Positions 1 to 5,082 of a stretch of DNA of 5,082 nucleotides are shown here, in pieces. Location of the stretch: assembly GCA_046756245.1 (NCBI GenBank), contig JBHHVZ010000140.1, positions 1 to 5,082 of the forward strand, read 5' to 3'. Positions within the stretch are counted from its first letter, which is position 1, and each line of letters starts with the position of its first letter. The notes below the pieces were generated by a model. It searched no databases. It was not told the DNA's origin and worked only from the letters and a program-made list of their open reading frames with translations. Both the position numbers and the translations under genes were made by a program. Source of the DNA: G021776435 sp046756245 (GTDB lineage: Bacteria > Pseudomonadota > Alphaproteobacteria > Caulobacterales > Parvularculaceae).

Positions 1-106
1 GATGACAGGCTGCGTCAAGCTTGTCCTCGGGCCGGCCTTCGGCCGGACCCGGGGGCCGCTTGACCGTAGCCCCACTACGCTCTGCGCGTCTTTCCTGACC
101 TGTCAT
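1..106 (-). CDS. Start of a reading frame downstream of ppk1, possibly exopolyphosphatase (partial)
   Basis: An ATG at 106-104 opens a frame that stays open for 35 codons to the window edge; it begins MTGQERRAERSGATVKR. A strong Shine-Dalgarno sequence, GGAGG, lies 8 bases upstream, and the start is only 44 bp past the ppk1 stop, so the frame would be cotranscribed with ppk1. The visible residues are polar, rich in Arg, Gly and Pro, and show no recognisable domain. In Alphaproteobacteria ppk1 is often followed by a Ppx/GppA-type exopolyphosphatase, whose conserved ATPase-like core starts after a variable N-terminal stretch. This could be that stretch, but the identification rests on position alone. 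The same bases form nested inverted repeats, so the frame may instead be chance translation of a palindromic repeat, with the true start of the next gene lying outside the window. Confidence 0.42.
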   Translation of the reverse strand, partial: MTGQERRAERSGATVKRPPGPAEGRPEDKLDAACH

Positions 107-107
107 C
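1..107. repeat. Nested inverted repeats, potential multi-stem structure
   Basis: A perfect 9-bp inverted repeat, GATGACAGG at 1-9 and CCTGTCATC at 99-107, encloses two further palindromes. One is a long imperfect hairpin at 14-64: GTCAAGC at 14-20 pairs with GCTTGAC at 58-64, and a GC-rich inner stem CCGGCC/GGCCGG closes on a TTC loop. The other is a small hairpin at 65-79 with CGTAG and CTACG arms and a 5-base loop. Together they could fold as a three-way-junction-like structure on either strand. No T-run follows the arms, so this is not a standard intrinsic terminator. It could be an intergenic palindromic repeat, a structured RNA element, or a structured coding start. Confidence 0.55.
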
Positions 108-111
108 GAAT

Positions 112-120
112 TTACCTCCG
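112..120 (-). promoter_or_regulatory. Ribosome binding site for the frame starting at 106
   Basis: On the minus strand a near-consensus GGAGGTAA lies just before the ATG at 106, with 8 bases between GGAGG and the start codon. It is the strongest Shine-Dalgarno match I saw in the window and the main reason to treat the short open frame as a possible gene. Confidence 0.55.
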
Positions 121-150
121 TGACGCCCGCGACGGTTTGAGAAATCCGGG

Positions 151-2373
151 CTAGTTGCGGGGGGTGAGCGCTTTGGGCGCATAGGACTCGATCGCCGCGC
201 CGCGGCCGGACAGGCTCGGATTGATCATCATATAGGTGTGAACGTTGAACGGGACCGCCTCTTCAGGCGCTTTTACGCGGACATACCGCCCGTCCCCCTC
301 GAGCCGCCAGCTCTGCGCCTCGTCGTTCAGGTTGGCGACCATGATCTGGTCGAGAATCTGCGAGTGCACGGTGGGGTTCTCGACCGGACAGAAAACTTCG
401 ACGCGGCGATTCAGGTTGCGCGGCATCAGGTCAGCCGAAGAGATATAAACCCGCGCCTGCCCGCTCGGCAGCGGCGCGCCGGCGCCGAAGCAGTAAATTC
501 GGGCATGTTCGAGGAATCGCCCGATAATGCTCTTGACCCTGATATTATCGGATAGCCCCGGCGCGCCAGGCCGCAAACAGCAGACGCCGCGTACGACGAG
601 ATCGATCTGAACGCCGGCGCTGCTCGCCTCATAGAGTTTGTCGATGACCGCGCCGTCGACCAGCGCATTCATCTTGGCCCAGATCGCCGCCGGCCGGCCG
701 GCTTTGGCGTGGGCGATTTCGTCATCGATAAGGCTTGTGATTTTTTCGCGCGCGTTGATCGGCGCGACGGCGAATTTTTCAAATGCGTCGGGTTCTGCGT
801 AGCCCGTCACATAATTGAACACTTTCGCCGCGTCGCGCCCGATCGCCGGATCGCACGTAAAGAGTGACAGGTCGGTGTAAATGCGCGCTGTAATCGGATG
901 GTAGTTTCCCGTCCCCACATGCACATAAGTGCGCATGGCGCCGCCTTCATGACGCGCCACAAACGACAGCTTCGCATGGGTCTTGTATTCGACGAAGCCG
1001 TAAACGACGTTGACGCCGGCGCGCTCGAGCGCGCGGGCCCAGCGGATATTGGCTTCCTCGTCGAAACGCGCCTTCAACTCCACCAGCGCGGTGACGTTCT
1101 TGCCGGCCTCGGCCGCCTCGATCAGCGCTTCGACGATGGGCGACTGTTTGGAAGTCCGGTAAAGCGTCTGCTTGATCGCAGCGACGTTGGGATCCGCAGC
1201 CGCCTGCTTCAGGAACTGAACGACCACGTCGAAGGATTCATAGGGGTGGTGGACGAGAATATCCTTGGCGCGAATGGCGGAGAAACAATCGCCGCCATGC
1301 TCGCGGATGCGCTCGGGAAACCGGGGCTCGAACGGTTCGAACTGCAAATCCGGCCGGTCGGCCGGTATGAGCTCGCAGGTCTGGGCGAGACCCAGAAGCC
1401 CGTCGACGACGACCACGTCCTGCGGCGAGGCGCGTAGCTTTTCCCTGAACAGCTCGCGAATGTGGCTCGGCGTCTTGGCGTCGATCTTCAAGCGAATGAC
1501 GTCGCCGCGCCGGCGGCGCTTGAGCATGGTCTCGAACTCGCGAACGAGATCCTCCGCCTCTTCCTCTATCTCCACGTCAGAGTCGCGCAGGATTCGCATC
1601 GCGCCGTTTGCAAGAATCGAAAAACCGGGAAAAACATAATGGATGAATTGCGCGATGACTTTTTCAAGCGCAATGAAGCGCGCCTTGCCGCGACCGTTTT
1701 CCCGCCCATAGGACGGCAATCGTATGAAACGCCCGACTTTCACCGGCACCGGCAACAGCGCCGTCAATACCGATCCGTCCGGTTTGGCGAGGCCGAACCA
1801 GAGAACGAAGCCAAGATTGGGAATAAACGGAAACGGATGCGCCGGATCGAGCGCCAGCGGCGTCAGCACCGGAAAAATGTTTTTTAAAAATTCTTCTTCA
1901 AGCCAGGCCTTTTCGTCGGAAGTCAACTCATCGGCGTCGATGGCTTCAACGCCGACTTTACGCAGCTCCGGCAAGAGTTCACGCCAGCAACGCTGCTGTT
2001 CATCCATCAAATGAAGCGCCTTTTCGTTGATGAGGGTGAGCTGTTCCTGCGGCGACAGGCCTTCCTGGCTCAGCACCGTCACGCCTTCGCGCACCTGCCC
2101 GCGCAGGCCCGCGACCCGCACCATGAAGAATTCGTCGAGATTGCTGGCCGAGATCGACAGAAACCGCAGGCGCTCCAGGACAGGATGACTCTTATTGAAC
2201 GCCTCTTCGAGGACGCGCGTGTTGAACGCCAGCCAGGATAATTCGCGATTGATGAAGCGGTCGGACGAATCCGGCGCGATCTCGGCTGCGGCGCCGGCTT
2301 GCGCGCCGGCGTTTCTGATAAGGTCCGCGTTGTCGGCGACAGGCTCGTTCAGCCCGTCATCGGCGCTCGCCAT
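151..2373 (-). CDS. ppk1: Polyphosphate kinase 1
   Basis: Ppk1 reversibly transfers the gamma phosphate of ATP to a growing inorganic polyphosphate chain through a phosphohistidine intermediate. The 740-residue product has the full family layout: an N-terminal domain (about 38-145, including FINRELSWLAF at 40-50 and SNLDEFF at 77-83), a head domain (about 150-350) and two phospholipase-D-like catalytic domains. The likely phosphorylated histidine is H466 in KTHAKLS, and the second active-site histidine is H623 in LEHARIY. R406 (TLYR) and R436 (ARFDEE) match the phosphate-contacting arginines of the E. coli enzyme by motif. RNLNRRVEVF (652-661) is also intact. The first 35 or so residues are a variable Ala/Asp-rich extension. 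The ATG at 2373 has AGGAGA 7 bases upstream. The gene is 77 bp downstream of hdaA on the same strand, consistent with cotranscription. No truncation or frameshift is visible. Confidence 0.97.
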   Translation of the reverse strand: MASADDGLNEPVADNADLIRNAGAQAGAAAEIAPDSSDRFINRELSWLAFNTRVLEEAFNKSHPVLERLRFLSISASNLDEFFMVRVAGLRGQVREGVTVLSQEGLSPQEQLTLINEKALHLMDEQQRCWRELLPELRKVGVEAIDADELTSDEKAWLEEEFLKNIFPVLTPLALDPAHPFPFIPNLGFVLWFGLAKPDGSVLTALLPVPVKVGRFIRLPSYGRENGRGKARFIALEKVIAQFIHYVFPGFSILANGAMRILRDSDVEIEEEAEDLVREFETMLKRRRRGDVIRLKIDAKTPSHIRELFREKLRASPQDVVVVDGLLGLAQTCELIPADRPDLQFEPFEPRFPERIREHGGDCFSAIRAKDILVHHPYESFDVVVQFLKQAAADPNVAAIKQTLYRTSKQSPIVEALIEAAEAGKNVTALVELKARFDEEANIRWARALERAGVNVVYGFVEYKTHAKLSFVARHEGGAMRTYVHVGTGNYHPITARIYTDLSLFTCDPAIGRDAAKVFNYVTGYAEPDAFEKFAVAPINAREKITSLIDDEIAHAKAGRPAAIWAKMNALVDGAVIDKLYEASSAGVQIDLVVRGVCCLRPGAPGLSDNIRVKSIIGRFLEHARIYCFGAGAPLPSGQARVYISSADLMPRNLNRRVEVFCPVENPTVHSQILDQIMVANLNDEAQSWRLEGDGRYVRVKAPEEAVPFNVHTYMMINPSLSGRGAAIESYAPKALTPRN

Positions 2374-2450
2374 TCGCGTGTCTCCTGCAGGCCGCCGTCA
2401 GGCTTGCGCCGCCGCAGCCGTTTAGCAGCCCAGACGATAACTTATGGCCT
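2374..2450. other. 77-bp gap between hdaA and ppk1
   Basis: Apart from the ppk1 ribosome binding site I see no convincing promoter or terminator here. An imperfect inverted repeat around the hdaA stop (ATAAC at 2437-2441, GTTAT at 2469-2473, with CCTTT/AAAGG inside) has a 6-base bulge and no T-run after it. Readthrough from hdaA into ppk1 is therefore the simplest reading. Confidence 0.4.
2381..2386 (-). promoter_or_regulatory. Ribosome binding site of ppk1
   Basis: The minus strand reads AGGAGA, then 7 bases, then the ATG at 2373-2371. Good match and spacing support this start, even though the first 35 or so encoded residues are poorly conserved. Confidence 0.7.
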
Positions 2451-3134
2451 TTAGGGGCCTTCAAAAAGGTTATTGAGGACTTTTCTCGCCTGCGTGATCG
2501 ACACCGGACGCTTTTCCTCAAGCGCCATGCGGTCGGCGGCGTTAACGAACGCCCGGACTGCAGCGAAGGTGCGCTTGAGGCGCGGCAGGGCGAAGTCGAT
2601 AACGGCGCCCTCCACCGCAAGCTGACGATCGCGGAAGGCTTTTGAGAGAACGGCGCGCATCAGCGTTTCGTCCGGTTCGGCGAGCGCAGCGCGGGCCATG
2701 GCTTCAAGCCGCGTCTCCAGATCCTTGAGCCCGCGGGCCCAGTCGCGCGGCGCGCCCGCTCCGATGAAAACCGCCCGTGCGCCAAGCGCGCGTAAATCCT
2801 CCACAAGCTCGAGCAGAATTTTCGGATCCTCGATCCGGTCCACTTCGTCGATCAGGAGAACGACGTCTTTTTCCGACCGGGCCGCGGCGCGCGCCGATTG
2901 CGGGGCTGAGAACCGTCCCCCGGCGGCGTCGGCGAGCACATGCGCAAGGTGGGTCTTGCCTGCCCCTTCGTCCCCGCAAATGACAAGCGCAGGATCGCCC
3001 GATACGCGCCACGCCATAGCCGTTTGAAAGGCGGCGGCGTTCGCCTCGGTTATAAGATAGTTCGTGCGCGTATAATCGGCGGGTCGTTCCGGCAGCGCCA
3101 GCGGCAGTTGTCGGGGCTCGCTAATAGGGTCCAT
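2451..3134 (-). CDS. hdaA: HdaA, DnaA-related regulatory inactivator of replication initiation
   Basis: Hda proteins bind the DNA-loaded beta sliding clamp and stimulate ATP hydrolysis by DnaA, preventing over-initiation (the RIDA pathway). The 227-residue product is a single DnaA-like AAA+ module without the DnaA DNA-binding domain, the typical Hda size. Visible motifs are a clamp-binding peptide QLPLAL at 9-14, Walker A GDEGAGKT at 54-61, Walker B VVLLIDEVD at 91-99, and a C-terminal helical lid (about 180-220) containing RTFAAVRAFVNAADRM. The start is constrained: an in-frame TAA lies at 3143-3141, and the clamp motif begins 8 codons after the ATG at 3134. Only that ATG and a TTG at 3140, two codons earlier, are standard starts. 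ATG is preferred. Both are inside the terminal inverted repeat of the upstream element, and neither has a clear Shine-Dalgarno sequence. Confidence 0.92.
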   Translation of the reverse strand: MDPISEPRQLPLALPERPADYTRTNYLITEANAAAFQTAMAWRVSGDPALVICGDEGAGKTHLAHVLADAAGGRFSAPQSARAAARSEKDVVLLIDEVDRIEDPKILLELVEDLRALGARAVFIGAGAPRDWARGLKDLETRLEAMARAALAEPDETLMRAVLSKAFRDRQLAVEGAVIDFALPRLKRTFAAVRAFVNAADRMALEEKRPVSITQARKVLNNLFEGP

Positions 3135-3145
3135 ACTCAATTATC
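3127..3145 (+). repeat. Left terminal inverted repeat
   Basis: GGGTCCATACTCAATTATC is the exact reverse complement of the right arm at 3266-3284. Read outward on the minus strand it gives TAA, TTG, AGT, ATG, GAC in the hdaA frame, so it closes the upstream frame and supplies both candidate hdaA start codons. Confidence 0.9.
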
Positions 3146-3265
3146 GTGCGGGCCGCGATGGGGCGAAAATGGCTTTCCGGCAGGAGAAAAGCAAAGAGCG
3201 TATCGGGGAATACGGGCAAGATCGGCTTCTGCCGGACGGACGAAAACAGGGCGTCGCGACCGCAG

Positions 3266-3284
3266 GATAATTGAGTATGGACCC
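3266..3284 (-). repeat. Right terminal inverted repeat
   Basis: This is an exact reverse complement of the left arm. Its outermost base plus the flanking TA (3284-3286) reads TAG on the minus strand and forms the stop codon of the DUF2066 gene. Confidence 0.9.
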
Positions 3285-4723
3285 TAGGGCGTGTCAATCT
3301 TCGATTCCGCTCCTTCAGCCGGTTCCGCCGATGCAGGCGCTACGCCGACCGGGTCGGAATAATCAACCGCATCGCCCAAGCGCCCGCGCCGCCGGCGCAG
3401 CGAATTGCGCCCGCGCACTTCATTTGCGGTTGCAGGCGTAGCGATCAGCCAGTGTTCGCCGTCTTCTGTCCAAAGCGAGACGCCCTGCTCCTCCATCGCT
3501 ACGACCAGCTTGCCCGGGTCGCCGAATGCGCGAATCGCCATCTCCGCGCCGCGCCGCGAGAACGCGCTGACCTGGACCGACCCGACCAGCGGCGTCGCGA
3601 CCAGCGCAGCGCGGATCGTCATCCATTCCTCGATCGATCTGAAAAACGCGCTCGCTTCGAGCACGATCGCCGCCGAATGGTCGATCAGCGTGCGCGCCTT
3701 CCAGTCGCTGGCGTATTTTGCAATCGCCGATTCAATCGCCTGCTCCGCAAGGCGCGGAAAATTACCCGACGGCGCGCGGAACCAGACTTCGGCCAACACG
3801 TCGCCAACGCGCGCAGCGATTTCCTCCTGCGGGCCGGTCGAGAACGGATCAGACGCGGCCGGCGCCTGATCGAAATCATTCAGGCCCGGCCGGCCGGTTG
3901 CGTCGCCAAAATCCGCGTCCGAGAGAACAACGCCGGATTCGCGGTACCCGTTGATGAGAAGCACCCGCAGGCGGTCTTCCTCGTTCGCCTGGCGCAATCG
4001 CGCATGAGCGATAATCACCTGGCTCACGGCGTAACGCTGGGCCATTTCGCGCAGGCGATCTTCGTTGAGCGCCAGCGCCTGACGGGCGTTGATCGTCGCG
4101 GCATCTTCAAGGTCGCCGAGCGGCGCCGTCATCGGCGTCAACTCATGGCTTAAGGGACGGGTGTTCCATGCGGCCATCCACGGATTGTTTTCTTCCCACA
4201 GATAAAGGCCGTTATCGGTTTCGAGCACCGGCAGCACGAGCGCCGTGCGGGTCTGGGCCTCGCTGTAGGGAAGACGCGCGTCTTTCAGCAGACCGCGCAC
4301 CGCCGCCGGCTTGAAGCGATAAGTGACGAAGGCGCGATAGGTCTTCGAAGAACTTTTTTCATCGTAAACTTCAAAGCCCGATTCAAGCGCCTCAAGATCC
4401 TGGTCGCTGAGCGAGATCGGCGCCTTGCCGAATCCGCCGTCAGGGCTATAGAGCTCCGCCATCGCCTCGGCCGGCATGCCCGCCACGAGCTGCGGCAGGA
4501 ACACCCAGTCTTCTTCAGGAATGAGCCGGCGCAGGAGAATGTCCATGGCGCGGCGCCGTCCCATGCGCTGCGCAGCGGCCTTGGCGGCGGTGGCGCTTTC
4601 GGCCTGGGCCTGCACCGGCACCCGCGGTACGACGAATACGTCCTCGCCGACCGCGTTTGCGGCGCCGACCTGCGCCAGCGCCGCCGCCAGAAATACGCCC
4701 GCCGCAACGAAAATCTTACGCAT
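3284..4723 (-). CDS. Secreted DUF2066 domain-containing protein
   Basis: The 479-residue protein starts with a clear Sec signal peptide: a basic MRK, a hydrophobic stretch from about 4 to 20, and a likely signal peptidase I cleavage after ANA at 22-24. The mature part opens with VFVVPRVPVQAQAESATAAK and GRRRAMDILLRRLIPEEDW, matching the N-terminal pattern I recall for DUF2066 proteins, whose function is unknown; members often lie next to hda in Proteobacteria. No catalytic motif or later membrane segment is evident, so a periplasmic location is inferred. The C-terminal 45 or so residues are low-complexity: an Arg-rich patch SLRRRRGR at 441-448, then Ala/Glu/Pro-rich sequence to the end. The ATG at 4723 has only a weak purine stretch (GCGGGA) before it, but the signal peptide fits this start. 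The stop codon lies on the boundary of the inserted element. Confidence 0.82.
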   Translation of the reverse strand: MRKIFVAAGVFLAAALAQVGAANAVGEDVFVVPRVPVQAQAESATAAKAAAQRMGRRRAMDILLRRLIPEEDWVFLPQLVAGMPAEAMAELYSPDGGFGKAPISLSDQDLEALESGFEVYDEKSSSKTYRAFVTYRFKPAAVRGLLKDARLPYSEAQTRTALVLPVLETDNGLYLWEENNPWMAAWNTRPLSHELTPMTAPLGDLEDAATINARQALALNEDRLREMAQRYAVSQVIIAHARLRQANEEDRLRVLLINGYRESGVVLSDADFGDATGRPGLNDFDQAPAASDPFSTGPQEEIAARVGDVLAEVWFRAPSGNFPRLAEQAIESAIAKYASDWKARTLIDHSAAIVLEASAFFRSIEEWMTIRAALVATPLVGSVQVSAFSRRGAEMAIRAFGDPGKLVVAMEEQGVSLWTEDGEHWLIATPATANEVRGRNSLRRRRGRLGDAVDYSDPVGVAPASAEPAEGAESKIDTP

Positions 4724-4738
4724 AACGATCCCGCTTTC

Positions 4739-4754
4739 CGCCGCTTGTGCGGCG
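4739..4754 (-). other. Leader hairpin just upstream of the DUF2066 gene
   Basis: CGCCGC at 4739-4744 and GCGGCG at 4749-4754 form a perfect 6-bp stem with a 4-base loop. On the transcribed strand the stem ends 15 bases before the DUF2066 start codon, next to the weak ribosome binding region, so it could affect translation. On the plus strand it is followed by CCCCTTTT, a poor terminator tail with no plus-strand gene to serve. Confidence 0.35.
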
Positions 4755-4767
4755 CCCCTTTTATCTC

Positions 4768-4784
4768 GCGGCTTTTATAGCCGC
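4768..4784 (-). other. Second leader hairpin upstream of the DUF2066 gene
   Basis: GCGGCT at 4768-4773 and AGCCGC at 4779-4784 form a perfect 6-bp stem around an AT-rich 5-base loop. The loop region reads TATAAA on the minus strand, but no good -35 box lies 16-18 bases upstream of it. With no T-run on either side, it is not a standard intrinsic terminator for the M23 gene. Confidence 0.35.
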
Positions 4785-4840
4785 CTCCGCCAGCGCATGC
4801 ACCCCCACCCCGGCGCTTTGGCCTCTCAGGGCGAAACAAG

Positions 4841-4860
4841 CCGCGTTTGACCGCGTTTCA
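4841..4860. repeat. 10-bp tandem direct repeat in the M23/DUF2066 gap
   Basis: CCGCGTTTGA at 4841-4850 is followed directly by CCGCGTTTCA at 4851-4860, a 9 of 10 match. On the minus strand this gives TTGAAACGCGG followed by TCAAACGCGG, including a -35-like TTGAAA with no good -10 box at standard spacing. It may be a regulatory site in the 163-bp gap that could hold the promoter of the DUF2066-hdaA-ppk1 block, or it may be coincidence. Confidence 0.3.
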
Positions 4861-4886
4861 AGTCGAGATGGGGCCGGCGTCGGTTC

Positions 4887-5082
4887 TTACTGATTGGGCG
4901 CAGGATTGCCGGCATCGACGAATTCGCCGGTCAGGAAAAGGCGCTCGGCCTTCATGTCGAGCGTGCTCGAAAACCCCACCGGCCGGACATTCGTGAAGGT
5001 GACGGGAAGCCCGTGGCCGTAATTCATATCCGGCGTGTCGGTGACGGAAAAATGCAGATGCGGCTCGAATCCGTCGCCTGAA
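4887..5082 (-). CDS. M23-family metallopeptidase, C-terminal fragment
   Basis: Only the last 64 codons before the TAA at 4889-4887 are in the window; the 5' part lies beyond the right edge. The fragment contains PHLHFSV (residues 7-13 of the visible part), the HxH motif of LytM-type M23 zinc metallopeptidases, in which the second histidine binds zinc and the first is catalytic. It is followed by VTDTPDMNYGHGLPVTFTNV, resembling the 'D-P...NGLP..F' tail of M23 proteins that end in an extra beta-rich segment. Such enzymes usually cleave peptidoglycan cross-bridges, but some family members have other or no activity. The other metal-binding motif (HxxxD) and any signal peptide are out of view, so activity and location cannot be judged. 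The gene is on the same strand as the DUF2066 gene, with 163 bp between them. Confidence 0.72.
   Translation of the reverse strand, partial: SGDGFEPHLHFSVTDTPDMNYGHGLPVTFTNVRPVGFSSTLDMKAERLFLTGEFVDAGNPAPNQ

Larger units (their letters stand above)
3125..3286. mobile_element. MITE-like element with 19-bp terminal inverted repeats and TA flanks
   Basis: The 158-bp body (3127-3284) has perfect 19-bp inverted ends, GGGTCCATACTCAATTATC on the left, and is flanked by TA at 3125-3126 and 3285-3286. TA duplication is the hallmark of IS630/Tc1-mariner transposition, so this looks like a non-autonomous miniature element; the family assignment is inference. The inner parts are also partly palindromic: TCCGGCAG at 3176-3183 pairs with CTGCCGGA at 3229-3236, and TGCGG/CGCGA blocks next to the terminal repeats match with one gap. 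That leaves a loop of about 45 bp (3184-3228). No transposase is encoded. The element fills the whole space between the DUF2066 gene and hdaA, forming the stop of one and the start of the other. It could alternatively act as a large RNA hairpin between the two cistrons. Confidence 0.75.

Noticed and set aside
898..1437. 179-codon plus-strand frame antisense to ppk1
   Set aside because: It lies wholly inside the conserved ppk1 coding sequence, has no recognisable domain, and such antisense frames are common in GC-rich genes.
2437..2473. Imperfect inverted repeat around the hdaA stop codon as a terminator
   Set aside because: The stem is interrupted by a 6-base bulge and has no T-run after it; the close spacing to ppk1 argues for readthrough.
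3158..3274. 38-codon plus-strand open frame inside the element (begins MGRKWLSGRRKAKS)
   Set aside because: It has no ribosome binding site, lies largely in palindromic sequence and ends in the terminal repeat. It is most likely chance.
3125..3286. The inverted repeat as an intrinsic terminator between the DUF2066 gene and hdaA
   Set aside because: The arms are 120 bp apart with no T-run after the distal arm. The perfect ends flanked by TA fit a mobile element better.
3452..4153. 233-codon plus-strand frame antisense to the DUF2066 gene
   Set aside because: Arg-rich composition without any domain is typical of a shadow of a GC-rich gene. The sense frame has a signal peptide and family features.
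4285..4839. 184-codon minus-strand frame overlapping the start of the DUF2066 gene in another frame
   Set aside because: Its translation is Arg/Pro/Ser-rich with no family resemblance, and it conflicts with the well-supported DUF2066 frame.
1..5082. CRISPR array, tRNA, rRNA or defence system
   Set aside because: I saw no regularly spaced direct repeats, no tRNA-like fold, no rRNA sequence and no defence-type domains on either strand.

Overview
The window looks like alphaproteobacterial chromosome: it is GC-rich, and an HdaA gene lies directly upstream of ppk1, an order I associate with Caulobacter-like and related Alphaproteobacteria (recalled, not searched). Every convincing gene is on the minus strand, so transcription runs from high to low coordinates. 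In that direction the order is: the 3' end of an M23-family metallopeptidase gene (5082-4887), a 163-bp gap, a secreted DUF2066 protein (4723-3284), a short inverted-repeat element, hdaA (3134-2451), a 77-bp gap, ppk1 (2373-151), a 44-bp gap, and the start of one more reading frame with a strong ribosome binding site (106-1). By position that last frame is the usual place for exopolyphosphatase (ppx), but too little of it is visible to identify it.

The core is a housekeeping block. HdaA is a DnaA-like AAA+ protein without a DNA-binding domain. With the beta sliding clamp it promotes DnaA-ATP hydrolysis and so limits replication initiation. Ppk1 makes polyphosphate from ATP and has both active-site histidines. 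DUF2066 proteins are exported and functionally uncharacterised. Apart from the junctions described below, the three complete genes appear intact and of normal length.

The most interesting structure is at the DUF2066/hdaA junction. A 158-bp segment (3127-3284) is bounded by perfect 19-bp terminal inverted repeats and flanked on each side by TA. This is the layout of a miniature inverted-repeat element (MITE) of the IS630/Tc1-mariner type. It lies exactly between the two genes: its right boundary makes the DUF2066 stop codon, and its left terminal repeat carries the only usable start codons of hdaA, with no evident Shine-Dalgarno sequence. Deleting the element and one TA in silico leaves a junction where the two genes would have nearly abutted or overlapped.

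A second unusual region is at the left edge (1-107). Nested inverted repeats could fold into a multi-stem structure closed by a perfect 9-bp outer pair. It coincides with the start of the reading frame downstream of ppk1, so it may be the coding start of that gene, a palindromic repeat, or both.
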